A DNA stretch of 64,000 nt from Paralichthys olivaceus (Eukaryota > Chordata > Actinopteri > Pleuronectiformes > Paralichthyidae). Under the pieces are notes generated by a model, which saw nothing but the letters and a program-made list of their open reading frames with translations, was not told the origin of the DNA and made no database searches. The stretch is from contig NC_091098.1 in NCBI RefSeq assembly GCF_024713975.1, positions 21,238,816 through 21,302,815 of the forward strand, in the 5' to 3' direction. A program made the position numbers and the translations under genes. Shown in pieces: positions 45,529-58,852 of the stretch; the stretch's first letter is position 1, and each line of letters begins with the position of its first letter.

Positions 45529-46692
45529 CTATTGAGAGCGCAGGGAGGCGAGCTGCGCGCAGACATGGGTCACTGGAGGAAGCAGGCGACGCTGAACGCA
45601 TCTATGTGCAACAATGAAAGAGGGAGAGGAGCGAAAATACGCAGAGAAGACGATCGGATCCACGTCCTGCTGGTGGAGAGAGAGAGAAAAAAGCTGGAGA
45701 TTCGCAAATAAAACACCGGAGGAGTAGAGGAGGCGAGCAGGAACAAAACCGGAGCTGGAGGAGAGACCCTGAAGACTGAAGCAGGTCCGTACTAAGTGCG
45801 CGTCTGTGCCGGGGGTGTCAGGGTTGGTTCATCCGGCAACAACCATCTGTCTGTTCTTTTTTCTGTCTGTTTGGAAAAAGACACATTTCCCTCTCATGTG
45901 TGTCTGGAGTTTTCTTTACAGAAGGATTCTTTCTACACTCGGTGTGTATGTGGATCTTTGAACAGATGATTTACAGAAGAGGAGCTGCTGACGTTCTCCT
46001 GTTCCACAGTCTGATGAGCAGAGGCGGATTGAGCTCCTATAGGGGACTGTGGGCAAAAATGTTCTGTTTGCCCCCTTCTGACCCCCCAGCCCCCCAATCT
46101 ACATAGGCATATTTATTTTGTTTATATCCCAGTACTGTAGCCAGTAAAATATATAAATAAATAAATATACATATATAGGGTCAGGAAATGAAAACCATGG
46201 TGCAGAGAAAATCTGACCCTACTTAGACTGCAAATTTAAAAAAATGTAATGAGTCTGGTTCACTTCCTAGAATTCAGTTATATATATTTATGCAGTTTCT
46301 ATTTAAAAAAAATGTTATTTAATGTCACTTAACTTGCTGTTGCAGTTGAGATGTGCAGACTGGTGTTTTACACAAGTAAAATATTCTCACTTTGTATTAA
46401 CTGTAGTTATGAAAATAATTAATAGAGAGTGGTATCCACAGGAGAAAAAACTTTCAGTTGTGTATTTGTATATACTTTTACATAGAAGTAATGATCGTAC
46501 TCAAATAAGAGTGTGTTTGCTGCATTAAATTACTCCAATAACTACAAGTTATTTTCTTGAGTACATGTAACTTATTACTATGTGTGTACCTCTGGTCAGT
46601 GTCTCTATAGAAAAGTTGCAAAGTTAACAACATTTAAATCAATCAGAATTAATGTGATTGAAACTTAAGTCCTAAATTTGGTTTTGTTTTGG

Positions 46693-47066
46693 CCATAGAT
46701 GGTAAATAAAGACGGATGACGCTCACTAAACACTAACAAAGCATTTGGAGCCAGAGTCTGCAAAGTATTGATCAACCAATCATGAGTCAGTCTCAGCTGT
46801 CAATCATGATGTTTAACCTTATTTTACAGCATCGAATAATGAAATAAAACTAAACTAAAACTGAAAAATTAGCTCATGAACATGTGTGATAACATGACAG
46901 AAATCATCTTTGAGAGAAATGTATGACTTTCCCTTTTTGTTTGGTGAACATAGACATGGAGGGATTCATGACCTATACTACAGCCAGCCACCAGGTGGAG
47001 TTATAGACACTTTGGCTTCACTTTAGGGGATTTGTCATGTTGTCCACCTTTATATTCGGTCTATGG
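46693..47066. mobile_element. Non-autonomous MITE-like element with terminal inverted repeats (374 bp)
   Basis: The left end reads CCATAGATGGTAAATAAAG and then ACGGA. The right end, complemented, reads CCATAGACCGAATATAAAG and then GTGGA: imperfect inverted repeats of about 24 bases. It has no ORF of its own. Inside are 'cagccagccaccaggtggag' and 'ctcagctgtcaatcatgatg', phrases I know from an abundant percomorph element. A target-site duplication is not clear. Confidence 0.7.
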
Positions 47067-48599
47067 TTTTAACCAGCCACTGTATTTATACATTTCATTT
47101 GGTCCATACATTATTACAAACTGCTCTGGAATTCACAGCAAATTCTATTTTAAAGAACTGAACTGTTTATATTTCTTGGCAGGTGCTTAACCAAACTATT
47201 TCTTTTATTATGTGTGTCAAGCAATTGACTCACTCAAATTATTGCTCTTTAATAATAATCAATAATAATCAATTGAACGAAAAAAAGAAGCAGTGAGAAA
47301 AATCCATGTTATTATTTCCTGAAGCCAAAGTGAAAATAGAACAGGCCTGCAGGTGCGTCTGACCACATGTGTGTTTTGGCCCCAGGGCCCCATGTGATAA
47401 GGTTGACAAACTGTGAAGGGGATCAAAAACAAACATGTAGGTGGAGGTGGAGACTTCACCTTCCTCTTCATCACTGTCCTCTCCCTCTGGGACTCGAGTA
47501 GGAGTGCAGTGTCAGTGGTCACCTCTAGGGGGAGTGCCGAGTTGCTAACAGTGGGAATGTGAGTGGTGTGAGCGGCGGCGCGCCTGGGCTGCGTCAATCA
47601 CCACAGTTAGACAGCAACAAACCGGAACTGCGTGGATTTTCATTTCAATATAAAATCTGGAACGCAAAAGAGAGCAAGAAAGCTATGCAAGGGGTTTACA
47701 TGTTATGCAATTATTTGAGTCCAATCAGTTTAATGTATATAGCTCAGCAACACAATGTTTTGTCAAGTGCTTTTCATCTGCACAACATATGATACAAGAC
47801 TTCTCCCTGAAAACCACTTTCACTGGGGGAAAGTTGAAGAAAGAGATGAAGAAGGAAAGAGGGATTGATCGAGACGTGCAGTAGAAGTAGTGAGCACAGA
47901 AGAGAGCAGCAAAAACCTACACAGTGAAATATGTCCGTGGAGGAGCACACCTGCAGGCTTAGTGGAGTCTTGTCACTTACATAATGATCAACTCAAACAA
48001 TATTAATCACGTGAGTTGCAGTCGTTTAAGGAAAATAAAATAATAATAATTGTGGTAAAATAATGAAGTAAATGCTGTTGTTGCAATTACTTCTGTTTTC
48101 TATAAACCAAGTGACCACAGTTATTGGCTGCGTGGTTAGAGCCAATTGATTGAAATCAATCCCCACAATATTCAAAGTTAAATAAGACATTGAGCATTTA
48201 GATGATGACTATGAACAGATGCAGACTGATCTAAAAATACATTATGAAATACTATTTATTTTAAACCAGGATGTTCTCCTCTAACCTCTCTGATGAATGA
48301 GGTGTTTGCTGTTGTTTGTGGCACCATCCTGAGAAAAAACTCAAGAGACTGTTATTTCAAAATGACAGAGACAACCTGTAATAAATTTCTACATTTTTAC
48401 TTTTGATACTTTAACTAAATACTCCTGACACTTATGCAACTAAATGTTCTCTTACTAAATAAACATTTTCAGCACGACATGTGGCTTGTTTCACTTCGGC
48501 TTAGATCAAGGATTTGAAGACTTAGACGTTGAATGTATTGGTACCAATATTTTTCATCTAACCTTTAAATGCATGATTCATTTATTAATTGCTTTTTCA

Positions 48600-48795
48600 A
48601 ATGTTTGCATCTCTGCCAAGGAGCTTGTGTTTTCACTGGTTTGTTTCTCTGTTTGTTGATTGGTTGGTTTTTGATTGTCAGCAGGATTACGAAAAAACTA
48701 CTGTACGGATTTCCATGAAACTTGGTGGAATGATGGGGCATTGCTTTAGGAAGAAAACCATTAAGTTTTGGCCTGGATGCAGAAACATAGGTAGC
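48600..48795 (+). repeat. Dispersed repeat, family A copy, best preserved
   Basis: Reads 'tttgcatctctgccaaggag', 'agcaggattacgaaaaaact', 'ggatttccatgaaacttggt', 'ggggcattgctttaggaaga'. A 90-codon plus-strand ORF across it is repeat-derived. Confidence 0.65.
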
Positions 48796-48959
48796 TCCAG
48801 GATTGAAATACCTCTGAACACTTTTTTGAACATTGGGACAGTCTATCAGTTCATACTCTGACTACAGGACATATAAGGGGTGCATATTAATTTCTCTTGC
48901 CTGTATTTTGGTCTTGCAACTTTGACAACACCCTTTCCCTTGACTAGTGATTTTTTGTT

Positions 48960-49251
48960 GGGTTTTTATTTTGAAATCAGAAACCGGAAGTATTGCGTTT
49001 GTCTTTCCCACCTCGCCTTGACGGTGGTGCTTGGAGCCGAGAGGGTCAGGGGGAGGAGAGGCAAGGGAGTGGAGCGAGAAGACGGCAGGAGGAGATCCAG
49101 GCGCAAGGGTGACCACTTTTACCCGTGACCATCCCCGGAGAGTCAGGCTTCCCATGCGCCTCCACTCGGGACGCTGGCACCGACGAGTACGCGGGATCCG
49201 GATAGTCTGCTGCGCGGCGCTGACGGGGGAACAGAGGCTGAAGATGATCAC
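48960..49251 (+). promoter_or_regulatory. Candidate adcy6 promoter and non-coding first exon
   Basis: A CG-rich block ending 'gaagatgatcacg' before GTGAGT at 49252, a strong donor. The ORFs through it on both strands have no recognisable domain. Placed upstream of the adcy6 coding exon on the same strand, it fits a 5'UTR exon; transcript support is not available. Confidence 0.4.
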
Positions 49252-50192
49252 GGTGAGTCCGTCTTTCCTCTCCCGGTTCTCTGCTACACACACACACACC
49301 ATAGGCCGACATGTAATATGGGTTAGACGCGCTCCTGTCACACTAACGCACTGAAGCGCCTCTGCCACTTGTCTGTCACTCCACCATTTCTGGCGACAGT
49401 TGCTGTGAGGCCTCCGCTCCACTGTGCCGCTGCTGCTGCCGCTGCTGCTGGTGTTTGTGGCAGAGGATCCACGGTCAGTTAATGTTTTCCACTAATAACA
49501 ACATATCTGTGTGAGGGGGTAAAAAAAGGATGAGTTGCATCACAGTGCATTGATGTTTCCTGTAACAGCTGACTGTCCAGCTGGGTGTCATCACACAGGC
49601 AGAGGCTCCACAATGATTCACACCAGCTGCACACATACACCAATATATTGAAAACATGACTTTAAAGTTAAACACATCACTTATTCTTACACGAACACTT
49701 ACACGGGTGTTGGAGATGATGGGGTTTGGAGCATTGTGCTCCCTCCCCTGACTGATGCTGAGGAATGTGCAGCAGCACTAACATGTTTATATGTGTTTAT
49801 TTACCCGTGCTCGTCTGTGTACTAATCCTGAGCGACATGGCTCCGCTGCACATTGAGCATTTTCAGTGACATATAAATAAATACATGCGTAATTACGCAC
49901 GGTCATGAAAGAAGAGGCGTGTTTGTGCGTTAACTTGAGCCGCTGGACGAATGGTTTCATGGTCCCCGCTATGGTTGTCACATAGGCCACGGTGTTATGT
50001 AACAAGAAGCCTACGCTGTTTGAATGCGGGCCCTCACGCACGGCCTGCCTGCCCGTGCATGGGGGCGCAAACGCATCATCCGCACATGATCAGAGAAGAG
50101 GAGGCAAACGAACGCACAAAAGGACCTTTCGAGGTGTTGCATGCATCTTCGATCTCTATTTACGCATCTGTATCATCTGGATGACAACTGAG

Positions 50193-50227
<35 letters not shown>

Positions 50228-50299
50228 GGGAGAGGTAGCCTCGGACATGTCTGACTGCAACAAGCCCCGTGCACAATGAATGATTTGATGCTGTACTGT

Positions 50300-50960
50300 A
50301 GCGGCTGTCCGGTTGAAAATGTCCCCCGGGAATAGTCAAGTCACCTCCGCCTTCCCCTTCTTCGCTTCCCCGCCCCCCTCCTCCTCCCCTATCCTAGCGC
50401 TAGTGGAGTGGATGGTAAAGGGGTGAGAGGGGGGAGACGACCGGAGAGTAAAGCTTTACAGCACCATGCGAACACGCACCGAAAAGTGACTGGCAACGTT
50501 TAGCGAGAGGGTACAAGCTGGTCGACCTTGTGCCGTGGGGTGGTTGAGGGACGCAGCCGGGTGAGGTGGGAGCAGAGGGGAGGGGAGGCGTGTGAGAGAA
50601 GGGGGACGTAGGGAGGGGGTTCTCCTTGAATCTTGGCGATCCGCTGCCAGCTGGGAGGAGGAGGAGGAGGAGGACCACGGCTCGGACGGATACGTGCCAG
50701 AGAAGGGCTCATGCATGCAGGCGACATACAGCGAGGAAGTGCTATTTTTGCCTCAACAGCCCAGCATGCCTCTCCGGTGAAAATGCCGGTCGAGGAGGCG
50801 GCGGTAGCGGCAGCAGAAGGAGAAGCGGCTGCTGCAGCGCCTTAACCGCGGCTGCGTTGCATTTGCGCGTCTCTGTGCGCTGCACGGAGCTCAGGGGCGT
50901 CTGGAGGAGGAGGAGGAGGAGGAGGAGGAGGCCTGGTAGGATCAGCTGGTAGCAGTTGCT
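50300..50960 (+). promoter_or_regulatory. Second CG-rich block, possible alternative adcy6 promoter
   Basis: Dense CG dinucleotides, G-rich runs and two (GGA)n tracts (about 50655-50675 and 50906-50930). It looks like a CpG island, but I see no donor that clearly marks an exon. Alanine- and glycine-rich ORFs here are composition artefacts. Confidence 0.35.
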
Positions 50961-51239
50961 GAGGCATATGTGGACGTTTTGTAATCGAATCAGAACGAAA
51001 ATGAACAGCACTTACAGTGAATGATTACTCCACCACACCGTTATTGTATTTGCTATTATAAAAGAGCTTCAGGGATGTTATAGTGACATCAGATATAAAT
51101 ACTGTCAAATGTGACCAGGTCAACAGAAACGTGCAGTCTCACAGAGAGGCCTCACTTTAAGTCTATTAGGGGGAATATTTTAGATATTATATGTCAGGAC
51201 AATAACCACAACCACAGTGTTGCCTCAGTAACACTCAGT

Positions 51240-51845
51240 ATAAAGTGCATACCTCCACCAAGACCCAATTGTTCCTTAATAGAAATCAGTCCACTAAATA
51301 TACCTGATTTATTTTAACCAAGGTCCATGAATTATTTCCTCAATGAATTCAGTCAAAATGTCAAAAAACACCCTGTCTCACAAAGAGTTTTGATCTGAAA
51401 CACTTCTATACTGTCTCACTGTATTTGTTTCTAAATCCTCTGCACGTCCCGATAGCCATCATGATGATTGGCTCCGTCACTAACCGATCTGTGGTGTGCA
51501 CCCTGCCCTTGACCGGAGTCGTCACAACCCGGAGAGACATACTCCATGTATCTGTTGCGTTGTCTCAAAGAGTAGCCTGCTCTTGCTTTTCCAGGATTAC
51601 CGACCCTCACTCTAAAGAATGTGATAAAAGAAAAATCCTTGATCTGATCCCTGGATGCACCAAAAATATATTTTTTCTTTCCCGACCACATCCCTCCACC
51701 AAGTTTGGTGGTAATCCCCCGACAAAACCTTGTGTCTCTCATGCTGGACAGCAGGGATGTCCGCAGACAGTTTTTGACAAGCTCAAAAATAATGTTAAAA
51801 CCTATAATATAAAATGGATTTTTCACAGATTATATTTTCCATAAT
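51240..51845. repeat. Probable dispersed-repeat remnant with chance ORFs
   Basis: Pieces such as 'gcatacctccaccaagaccc' and 'ccctccaccaagtttggtgg' match the style of teleost repeat families. Overlapping ORFs of 139 codons (plus) and 131 codons (minus) cover the same bases and show no domain I recognise. Confidence 0.4.
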
Positions 51846-52651
51846 CTCTGAATTTCATCCAGTAAGAGACACGTGTATTTGTGATTAACATATAGTGTGT
51901 ATGTTTGTGTGTAGTGCTCAAAGGGAAGCAGCTGGATTTCGGACTAATTCCTAAACGACTTTTGGTTTAATCTAATGCTGTGAGGGCCACAGATCCTGTC
52001 ATGGTGTATATACCGTTACTGTCTTGATATTTGTCTTGACAGTATCCTGTTGCCCAGCTGCATTTATCTGTATTTATTGCTCCTCTTCTCTCATTGATTG
52101 TGATAATAAACAGAGCTGCAGCAGAAGTGGTCCGTCTTTATCTTCGGCCCAGCTGACTCCAAAATGCTGTTATGTTTGTACCAGAGGGTGTGTTTTTGCA
52201 CGAGGGTCAAATTGAGCAAGTTCTGGTTCACCTTAAAAATCCCAGACCCGCATGCTATTTCTGGTCCCACTCCCCCAACTCTCTCTCTCTCTCTCTCTTC
52301 CTCCCCATAGATTTGTAAGTAGCTTGTTCTTCTCCTCTGATTCTCAGTTTTCACGCATGAGACGAAATCTCAAGTGTGCTGGGGTTATCCAGGAAATTAG
52401 ATTTATGTGCATTTAGCTGAAAATCGGATGCATTCTATTTCCTGTCAGATTTGGGATAAAGGAGCACTTTGCTAACAAGTTATTGGAGTAGCTAAACTTG
52501 AGACAGGCCTGTTCATTAGTGTGAGTCTTAGCATTGACACAAAGCACAAGGCCTCCAGTTTATTACATGCAGTGATGTCTCATCTGATCTCAATTTTTGC
52601 ATTGGCTTTTCCTGTGTTTCACTACAATCTACTGTGCGTTTTTCTCTGCAG

Positions 52652-52920
52652 ACCCAGCAGAAGCCGTGGAGATAGGCCTGGCAGCAGATATTGGTCTCCT
52701 CATTAACCTTGATCTCTGATCACAGGCTCTGGCACAAACATCTGGAGCTTCGTGAAGCGACTGGTGCTGATTTTGACCTCGTCCAGTCACCCCCACCCTG
52801 CAGCTCCGCAGCGTGGCCTCGACACACCCCTCCTCACTTCTTCAACATTTCGTCCAGGGGGATAAATGAGTGAACCGGCTGCAAGGGAAAGGGCTGGGAC
52901 ATGTACCAGAACCCCAACAG
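52652..52920 (+). other. Candidate adcy6 5' exon with in-frame upstream ATG
   Basis: 'ttttctctgcag' (ending 52651) is a good acceptor and 'ccccaacag' before GTAAAT (52921) a good donor; an alternative acceptor is 'gatcacag' near 52725. Spliced to 53017, an ATG at 52901 reads MYQNPNR in frame into the adcy6 start, with an in-frame stop at 52871. A separate out-of-frame ATG at 52866 opens a 26-codon uORF ending at 53042. Confidence 0.5.
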
Positions 52921-53017
52921 GTAAATGAACAACTTCTGAGGAGGAAATGCTCCGCACCTGATACCAGTGGTTGTTATCAGTCTCTGACCTGAATGTGTCT
53001 CTCTCTGCTCTCACAGA

Positions 53018-53956
53018 ATGTCCTGGTTCAGTGGTTTCCTAGTCGCCAGAGTGGACGACCGAAAGACTGCGTGGGGGGAGCGCAATGGCAAGAAGTCCAA
53101 ACGGAAGGGAGGCTCATCTCTCTGCAACCCGCGTTACATGAGCTGTCTGCGGGACCCAGATGCTATGGAGCCCCCCTCCGGTGCCCCCCTCCATCAGCAC
53201 CACCGTGGAGGGGTGGCTGGGGCTGTGGGAGGCGGCGGCAACTTTGGCGTCCGTTGCGGGTGGCAGGAGGACCACTACGGCAAAAGGGGTGGGGCTCCCG
53301 GGGAAGGAGTGGGGCTGAAATCGGTCAACCTAGGTTTTGAGGACGGGGAGCTGAAAGGAAGGAAAGGGGGATGCAACGGAGGAAGCGGGGACATGGGCGA
53401 CGAGGGTCCCAACGGCGCGGCAGGGGTGGTGACGGCTGCGGACTGCTGGCTCAGGGTGGTGCAAGTGTTCCAGTCGAAAAAATTCCAGTCCCGCAAACTG
53501 GAGCGCTTGTACCAGCGTTACTTCTTTAGGCTGAACCAGAGCTCCCTGACTATGCTCATGGGGGTGCTTGTGATCGTGTGCGGCATCATGCTGACCTTCC
53601 ACTGTGTCCACGCTGCCCCTCACGTGGCCTATTCATCGGCACTGTCAGTGGCGATGGCGCTCTTCATGGCTCTCATGGTAGTTTGCAACCGCAACGGCTT
53701 CCACCAGGACTACATGTGGATGGTCAGTTACCTGGTGATTGGAGTCTTGGTGTCGGTGCAGGTGTTTGGGGTGCTCATGGTGGCACCCAGGAGCGCCTCG
53801 GAGGGCATATGGTGGTCCGTGTTCTTCATCTACATCATCTACACGCTGCTGCCTGTGAGGATGAGAGCGGCGGTGCTGAGCGGAGCGGTGCTGTCGATCA
53901 TACACGTGGTCACCACCTGGCAGATTAACCAGGAAGACCAGTTCCTCTGGAAACAG
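53018..53956 (+). CDS. adcy6: Adcy6, adenylyl cyclase type 6, first large coding exon (partial gene)
   Basis: 313 codons, from MSWFSGFLVARVDDRKTAWG to DQFLWKQ before GTGAGA, phase 0. The conserved ADCY6 pieces are NPRYMSCLRD, LGFED, VQVFQSK and KLERLYQRYFF. A Gly/His-rich stretch at about 60-140 is poorly conserved. Five hydrophobic segments (about 178-199, 204-223, 233-256, 264-281, 283-300) are the first membrane domain; the sixth and both catalytic domains lie in later exons outside the window. By family knowledge this plasma-membrane enzyme makes cAMP, is stimulated by Gs and is inhibited by Gi and low calcium. Start: conserved MSWFSG, with the acceptor CACAG one base before ATG. An upstream in-frame ATG is possible through the 52652-52920 exon. 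Confidence 0.95.
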
Positions 53957-56900
53957 GTGAGAGAAGCTCGACTTGTGAAGGTTTGACTCTGTTTATCAGC
54001 CGACCGAAAATCTCCTTTTTCTATACATAATAATAATCTGTGTCCAGCTAATAGTTGTTAAAATGACCTCCTAGATTTGGGGACATTGGAGACAAGGCTA
54101 CAAGCTGACACATTTAGAGCGTATACATTGATATGATGAACGTTTAACCAAACAGTTGCTTAGTTCCAGATCCAGGAGCAACGTGTTCCTGGCCACCAGA
54201 TATCTTTTTAGCCTTTCTGCTGATAAATGTTCCCCAGCTCGTTGCTACCTGTCTGGTCGGCTGGTGCATGATAGATTCTGTTGGATTCAGATTTAGAGGT
54301 GGTTGGGTTTTTTTCCGGAGCTGAAAACAGCTGCCACTGAAAAATGGGGTGAATGAGTAAAGTTGAGCAAATCCAAAACAATGAGCAGAACAGTGCTCTG
54401 TGATGATGTGCTGTGGGTTTGTCACTAGAAGTTTAACATCTGTGTATGTATTTATATACTTATCCACACTCAGACACTTTTTGTGTCAGGGAGAAAGACA
54501 TTATATTTTTGTGTGGATCCCAGAGAATAATTTACAGATTTTGAAGAAAATCTGTAAATTTGGTTCAGCTTGATCGAGTTAAAAAGGAGTGTTGGGCCTT
54601 GGCAGAGTACCATGTGCTCTGCTCAGTGCCATTCCAGTTTGACACAAGTTGACATTTTACGTGCCATCATGTGTGGCTGCGTTTAAAAGTCCGATATGAC
54701 ACGTATGATGGGCTGATCTCAGGCAGCACAGCTGATGCAGTACACTGTGTCTCACTGCTCTGCTGTGTATGTCACCATGTTGGATCTGTGTATTTATACT
54801 TAATGCGAAGCTTATGGGTCTCTCTGTACAGTGTGTTGTTTGTGTGTCACGCCAAGGACCAAGGGGCTTGCTGAAGGTCAGTGGGCTGAATGAAGCGCCC
54901 TGGCTGGACGGCTCTGTCTGTGTGTATGTGTGTGTGTGCTTGTTGTGTGACAGTGGGAGAATATGATGATATAAAGCGGTATCACTCAAGTCTCTGTGCG
55001 ACACACACAAGAGACGCTTTGTACTTTTCTCGGTGGGGTGATGGGGGGGGGGTGAGGCCACAGTACGGTGGCTGCTCTGTTTGGCCGGAGCTGTTTCACA
55101 ACTGTCCGTCTCCCGGGGGAAAAGTTATAATGGGAAGACCATTACATGAAAACAATAAGGGGATATAGGGCTCAGTGATGAAGCGCTGGTCGTCGCTGTA
55201 ACGTCTCTGCCACTGCAGTGAGCATTCAGCAACATGTCCTCTCACACATTCGATGGATTTCTCGTGTATTATAAATGACTCAGTGAAGTACAGGACCAGG
55301 TTGGCCATTCGTGGGAACTCAGTAACATGATGCGTGATAGCAGAGCACAATCCATCACAGGCACCAACATTGTTTGGCGTCATTAAGTGAATGAATGTCA
55401 TGAGATAGCTGCAGCCCAGCAATGCTGTTTATTCCCGAGGTCGTCTGTGTGCAATGTGACACAGTAATACAGTGTCATCAATCATTGCTTCCACGTATTT
55501 CCTCTTTCTGCAGTAACTCATTAACCTCAATGCTTTTCTGTTGATGGGTGTGCATAATGAGAAAGTTGTTTATGAATGACGGCGTGAATGCACATCCTCT
55601 TTTCTGTTTTATCTTTTCATCACGGTCTGTGCAGGTTTCAACGGGGAACTATGAATGAATGGGCAAAGGGTCAGGGGTCAATGTCACTGTCGCCACATGT
55701 GAGTCAGCAGCACTGTGACCATCTCACAACCAGCAGAGCAGCATTAACAATCATTCATATTGTTTCATTTTGTCATTCACAAGATGAAACAAAACATCGG
55801 TAAAAATAGTGTGTGAGTTTATTCCGTCCGTCCATTGAGTGAATTTAACAGAATGTGTCGGGTCGGAGCAGTTGAGGCCCTCGCAGACATCTTGATGCTG
55901 TCCGTTTGCTATATGAAGAGTAATCTCATGTTCAGCTCTTGAAATTTATGACCCTCGATGGCTTCAAACGTCTCAAAACACATGCAGTCCATCTGGTTGT
56001 TTCTTGAGCTCTATTGCTCTTGGCGTCGGCCTGTATGCATGTTTTTACAGCTGCGTACAGCAGAATCACCATCACCGACATCATCTACTGCTTTCCATCA
56101 GAAGTTGGGTCAAAAGTTGGGTTTGAACCCCCTTCTTATAATATGCAGGGCTGCTTTCAAAACAAGCAGCAGTTGTGTTATAGTTTTAAAAGGAACAGTG
56201 GTTTTTAAAGTCCTGGTGTCTGGTTACACGTGAGCACGCTCCTTGTTTTCTGTGTCACCATGTCTCTGATCCTCAGCTGAAATCAATTAGCCGCAGTACA
56301 TATGTGTGTTCCACCCAGTTACCCATCAATACACACACACACACACACACACCATCTCATGCTTTGTTATGGTTGACGCCTTCTCTTACAGTCTCAGTTG
56401 AATGTTTTTCTTTGGGAAATAACACCACAGATCATCATCCTGCCTCCTACAGAGCGTAACAGTAGCCGCCCATTTTAAAAACGGCTCTGGTTCCAGAAGT
56501 ACATTTTTCATTCATTTTCTTCATTTCAGGAAATCCTTCAAAATAAAAATAGTTTGAAGCCTTGAACCAGGCCAACCCGCTATGAGAGGAAGCCTAACCA
56601 TAAAACCTGGTTATACTGTACATGTTCATAGGCTCTGAGCAACACTATTATTTGAAAACGTAAAAAAAAGGGCAAAAGGTACAAGATTGTGTTTACAATT
56701 ATTTTAACAGTGAAAGGAACTACACATCCCATAAACCATTGCGAATGATCCCTCTCCAATAAATTCCAGTTCCTCTTCTTGAGTAAAACCTTGGTGATAG
56801 TGTTGCTATATATCATAGCCGATATGATTTTCCCAGTCGTGGTAAACATTTCCATTTAAACAGGAAGCTTCACCAATCAGAAATGCTATCGCTACTACAG

Positions 56901-57099
56901 CTATCTCCTGACATCCAGGATAAAACACATTTTTCTTCAGTTGATTTCATACAAAATTGTGACTTCTTCAGGAGCATTTAACATCATTTCATAGGTTAAA
57001 ATGTTATGGCTGAAAATCAGAATCAGAAAATGAACTTGGGCTTTAACTTCTTGTCTAGAACCTCACTGTTGGGCATGGTTCCAGACCAGAGGTTAAAGT

Positions 57100-57430
57100 C
57101 CAGCATTGGACTCTGCAGATCTCACATATTGTCTGTGGAGGAGGTGCATGTGTAAACGTAAGACCGAGTGAGACGCTCCATAGTTTCTAAAGACTTTATC
57201 CACCTGGCCTCCTGGTATGAAGTCCGTAGAAATCCAGGAGACGTCAATCTGTGAACACAGTGAGTGAGTGGGGGGGTTGAAGACGCTTCTAAGCGCCAGA
57301 AGCAAAACAAAAAAACAAAAAGAAAACTAATATCTGATGGTGAAAAAGTGGTGACATGCACATAGAAGACATCGACGAAGATGAGTTTGTGGTGATAAGA
57401 GCTGACGACAGAGTCGGGGTGTTGTAAACA
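57100..57430. repeat. Dispersed repeat, family D copy 2
   Basis: The diverged partner of 38095-38350; see that entry for shared phrases. This copy has an extra 5' part including 'gtttctaaagactttatcca' and 'ctcctggtatgaagtccgta'. Confidence 0.5.
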
Positions 57431-58719
57431 AAATCAAGTGATCTCTGTGCCGGAATTAATACGTCACTTCCTGCCTCTGTCTGCTGCACCCGGCCGTTAC
57501 CTCTCGCCTGATTACAGAGGATTTGTTGCTGTTGTGAATGCGTCCGTGCAGAGAAAGGCAGACTACAGCTAAACTTAGCCAATTCTCCGGTCATGTCAGA
57601 AAACGGCTTATAGAACTTTTATTTGAGTGTGAATACTGATTCTGTGCATGAGTCCGGCGAGGATAAGATTAGCACCAAGCGCATTCTACACACGTCACTC
57701 TGTGTTGAGGCATATTTTATTTTGCATGATACGGTCAATCAGTGAAATTTCAGGATTTCGTTTTTTCGTCCCCAAAAAACCCGACAATGACTCGCAGTGT
57801 TGTGTGGATGTTGTTGACACAAAGGCCGTGAGAGGTCAAAGACTGGTTCCTAAAAATACCCGGCCCTCGGTGTTCTGCTAACTGTGGCGTCACATGGAAG
57901 AATCTTATCAGAGCCTGCGTCAGAGCAACAGGCAGGTTGATCTACACCCCTCCCCCTTTCCCTGCATGCACATGGGCTGTGTGTTTTCAGAAACACACAC
58001 ACAGCAACATTGTGTCAATCTGATGCATTCTCTAAAGCTGCTCTGATCTTTGATCACAGCGGAGACGCTGGCTGGGACCCCAAAAGCCCATTGAACAGAA
58101 CAGAGGGCAAACCAGGCCCTGGTGTGGGCTCTGGGTCAGAGGACAGCCAATATGTTTCCGCTGGTGTCATTGTCCAGCTCCCACTGTGTTAAAAGTGTTT
58201 TGTATTCATTAGATAAGATAAAGAAAATTAGTTTAAACAACAATGTGCTGCTCATGCACTTATATACGCAGGTCTACAATCGTCTCTACGTCAGATTTTC
58301 CAAATGGCTGCTTGCTGTTTTTTTTAATTTCCAGGATGTTACAGAGAGAATAAATGTATTTTGATAAGAGCAGATCTCACATCGTATCAGATGTTCACAG
58401 TTTCACAGCAGCTCGAGGTGCTGGAATAACCTTGTGTGTGCTCGATGCTTTGAGATGGGAAACTTGAATCCCAGCGGAGGAGGAAGTGTCAGCTGGTGAT
58501 CATCACCATGTGCGAGGCTGCAGCTATAGAATAAGACACCCTGTAGACGCAAAGGAGGAGGAGGCAGCGAGGCGAAAATCCGATATTCTCCCCACACAGT
58601 CCCTCCACAGCATCCTTGATAAATAATTTGTGTGTTTAACGCCGCAGCAGCATTTTAACGAGGATACCTGTCACATGTACACTTTGCTCCTGACCGGGAT
58701 GGGTGCCGACTGATGAGAT

Positions 58720-58758
58720 CACACACACGTACACACACGCACTCGCACACGCACTCGC

Positions 58759-58850
<92 letters not shown>
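58720..58850. repeat. Long (CA)n microsatellite with CG-containing start
   Basis: Begins with ACACACGT and ACTCGC variants, then a pure CA run of over 40 units. His/Thr and Cys/Val ORFs across it are artefacts. Confidence 0.97.

Positions 58851-58852
<2 letters not shown>

Larger units (their letters stand above)
45800..48960. other. Divergent spacer between cacnb3 and adcy6
   Basis: No coding exon is seen. It holds a MITE (46693-47066), family F pieces near 46470-46610 and 48385-48480, and a family A copy (48600-48795). The cacnb3 promoter should lie at its left edge and the adcy6 promoter at its right. Confidence 0.6.

Noticed and set aside
48862-49422. 186-codon minus-strand ORF near the adcy6 5' region
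   Set aside because: Open because of CG-rich composition; no recognisable domain, and it covers the likely adcy6 first exon on the opposite strand.
51425-51844. 139-codon plus and 131-codon minus ORFs over the same bases
   Set aside because: Repeat-like DNA, mutually overlapping, no family resemblance.
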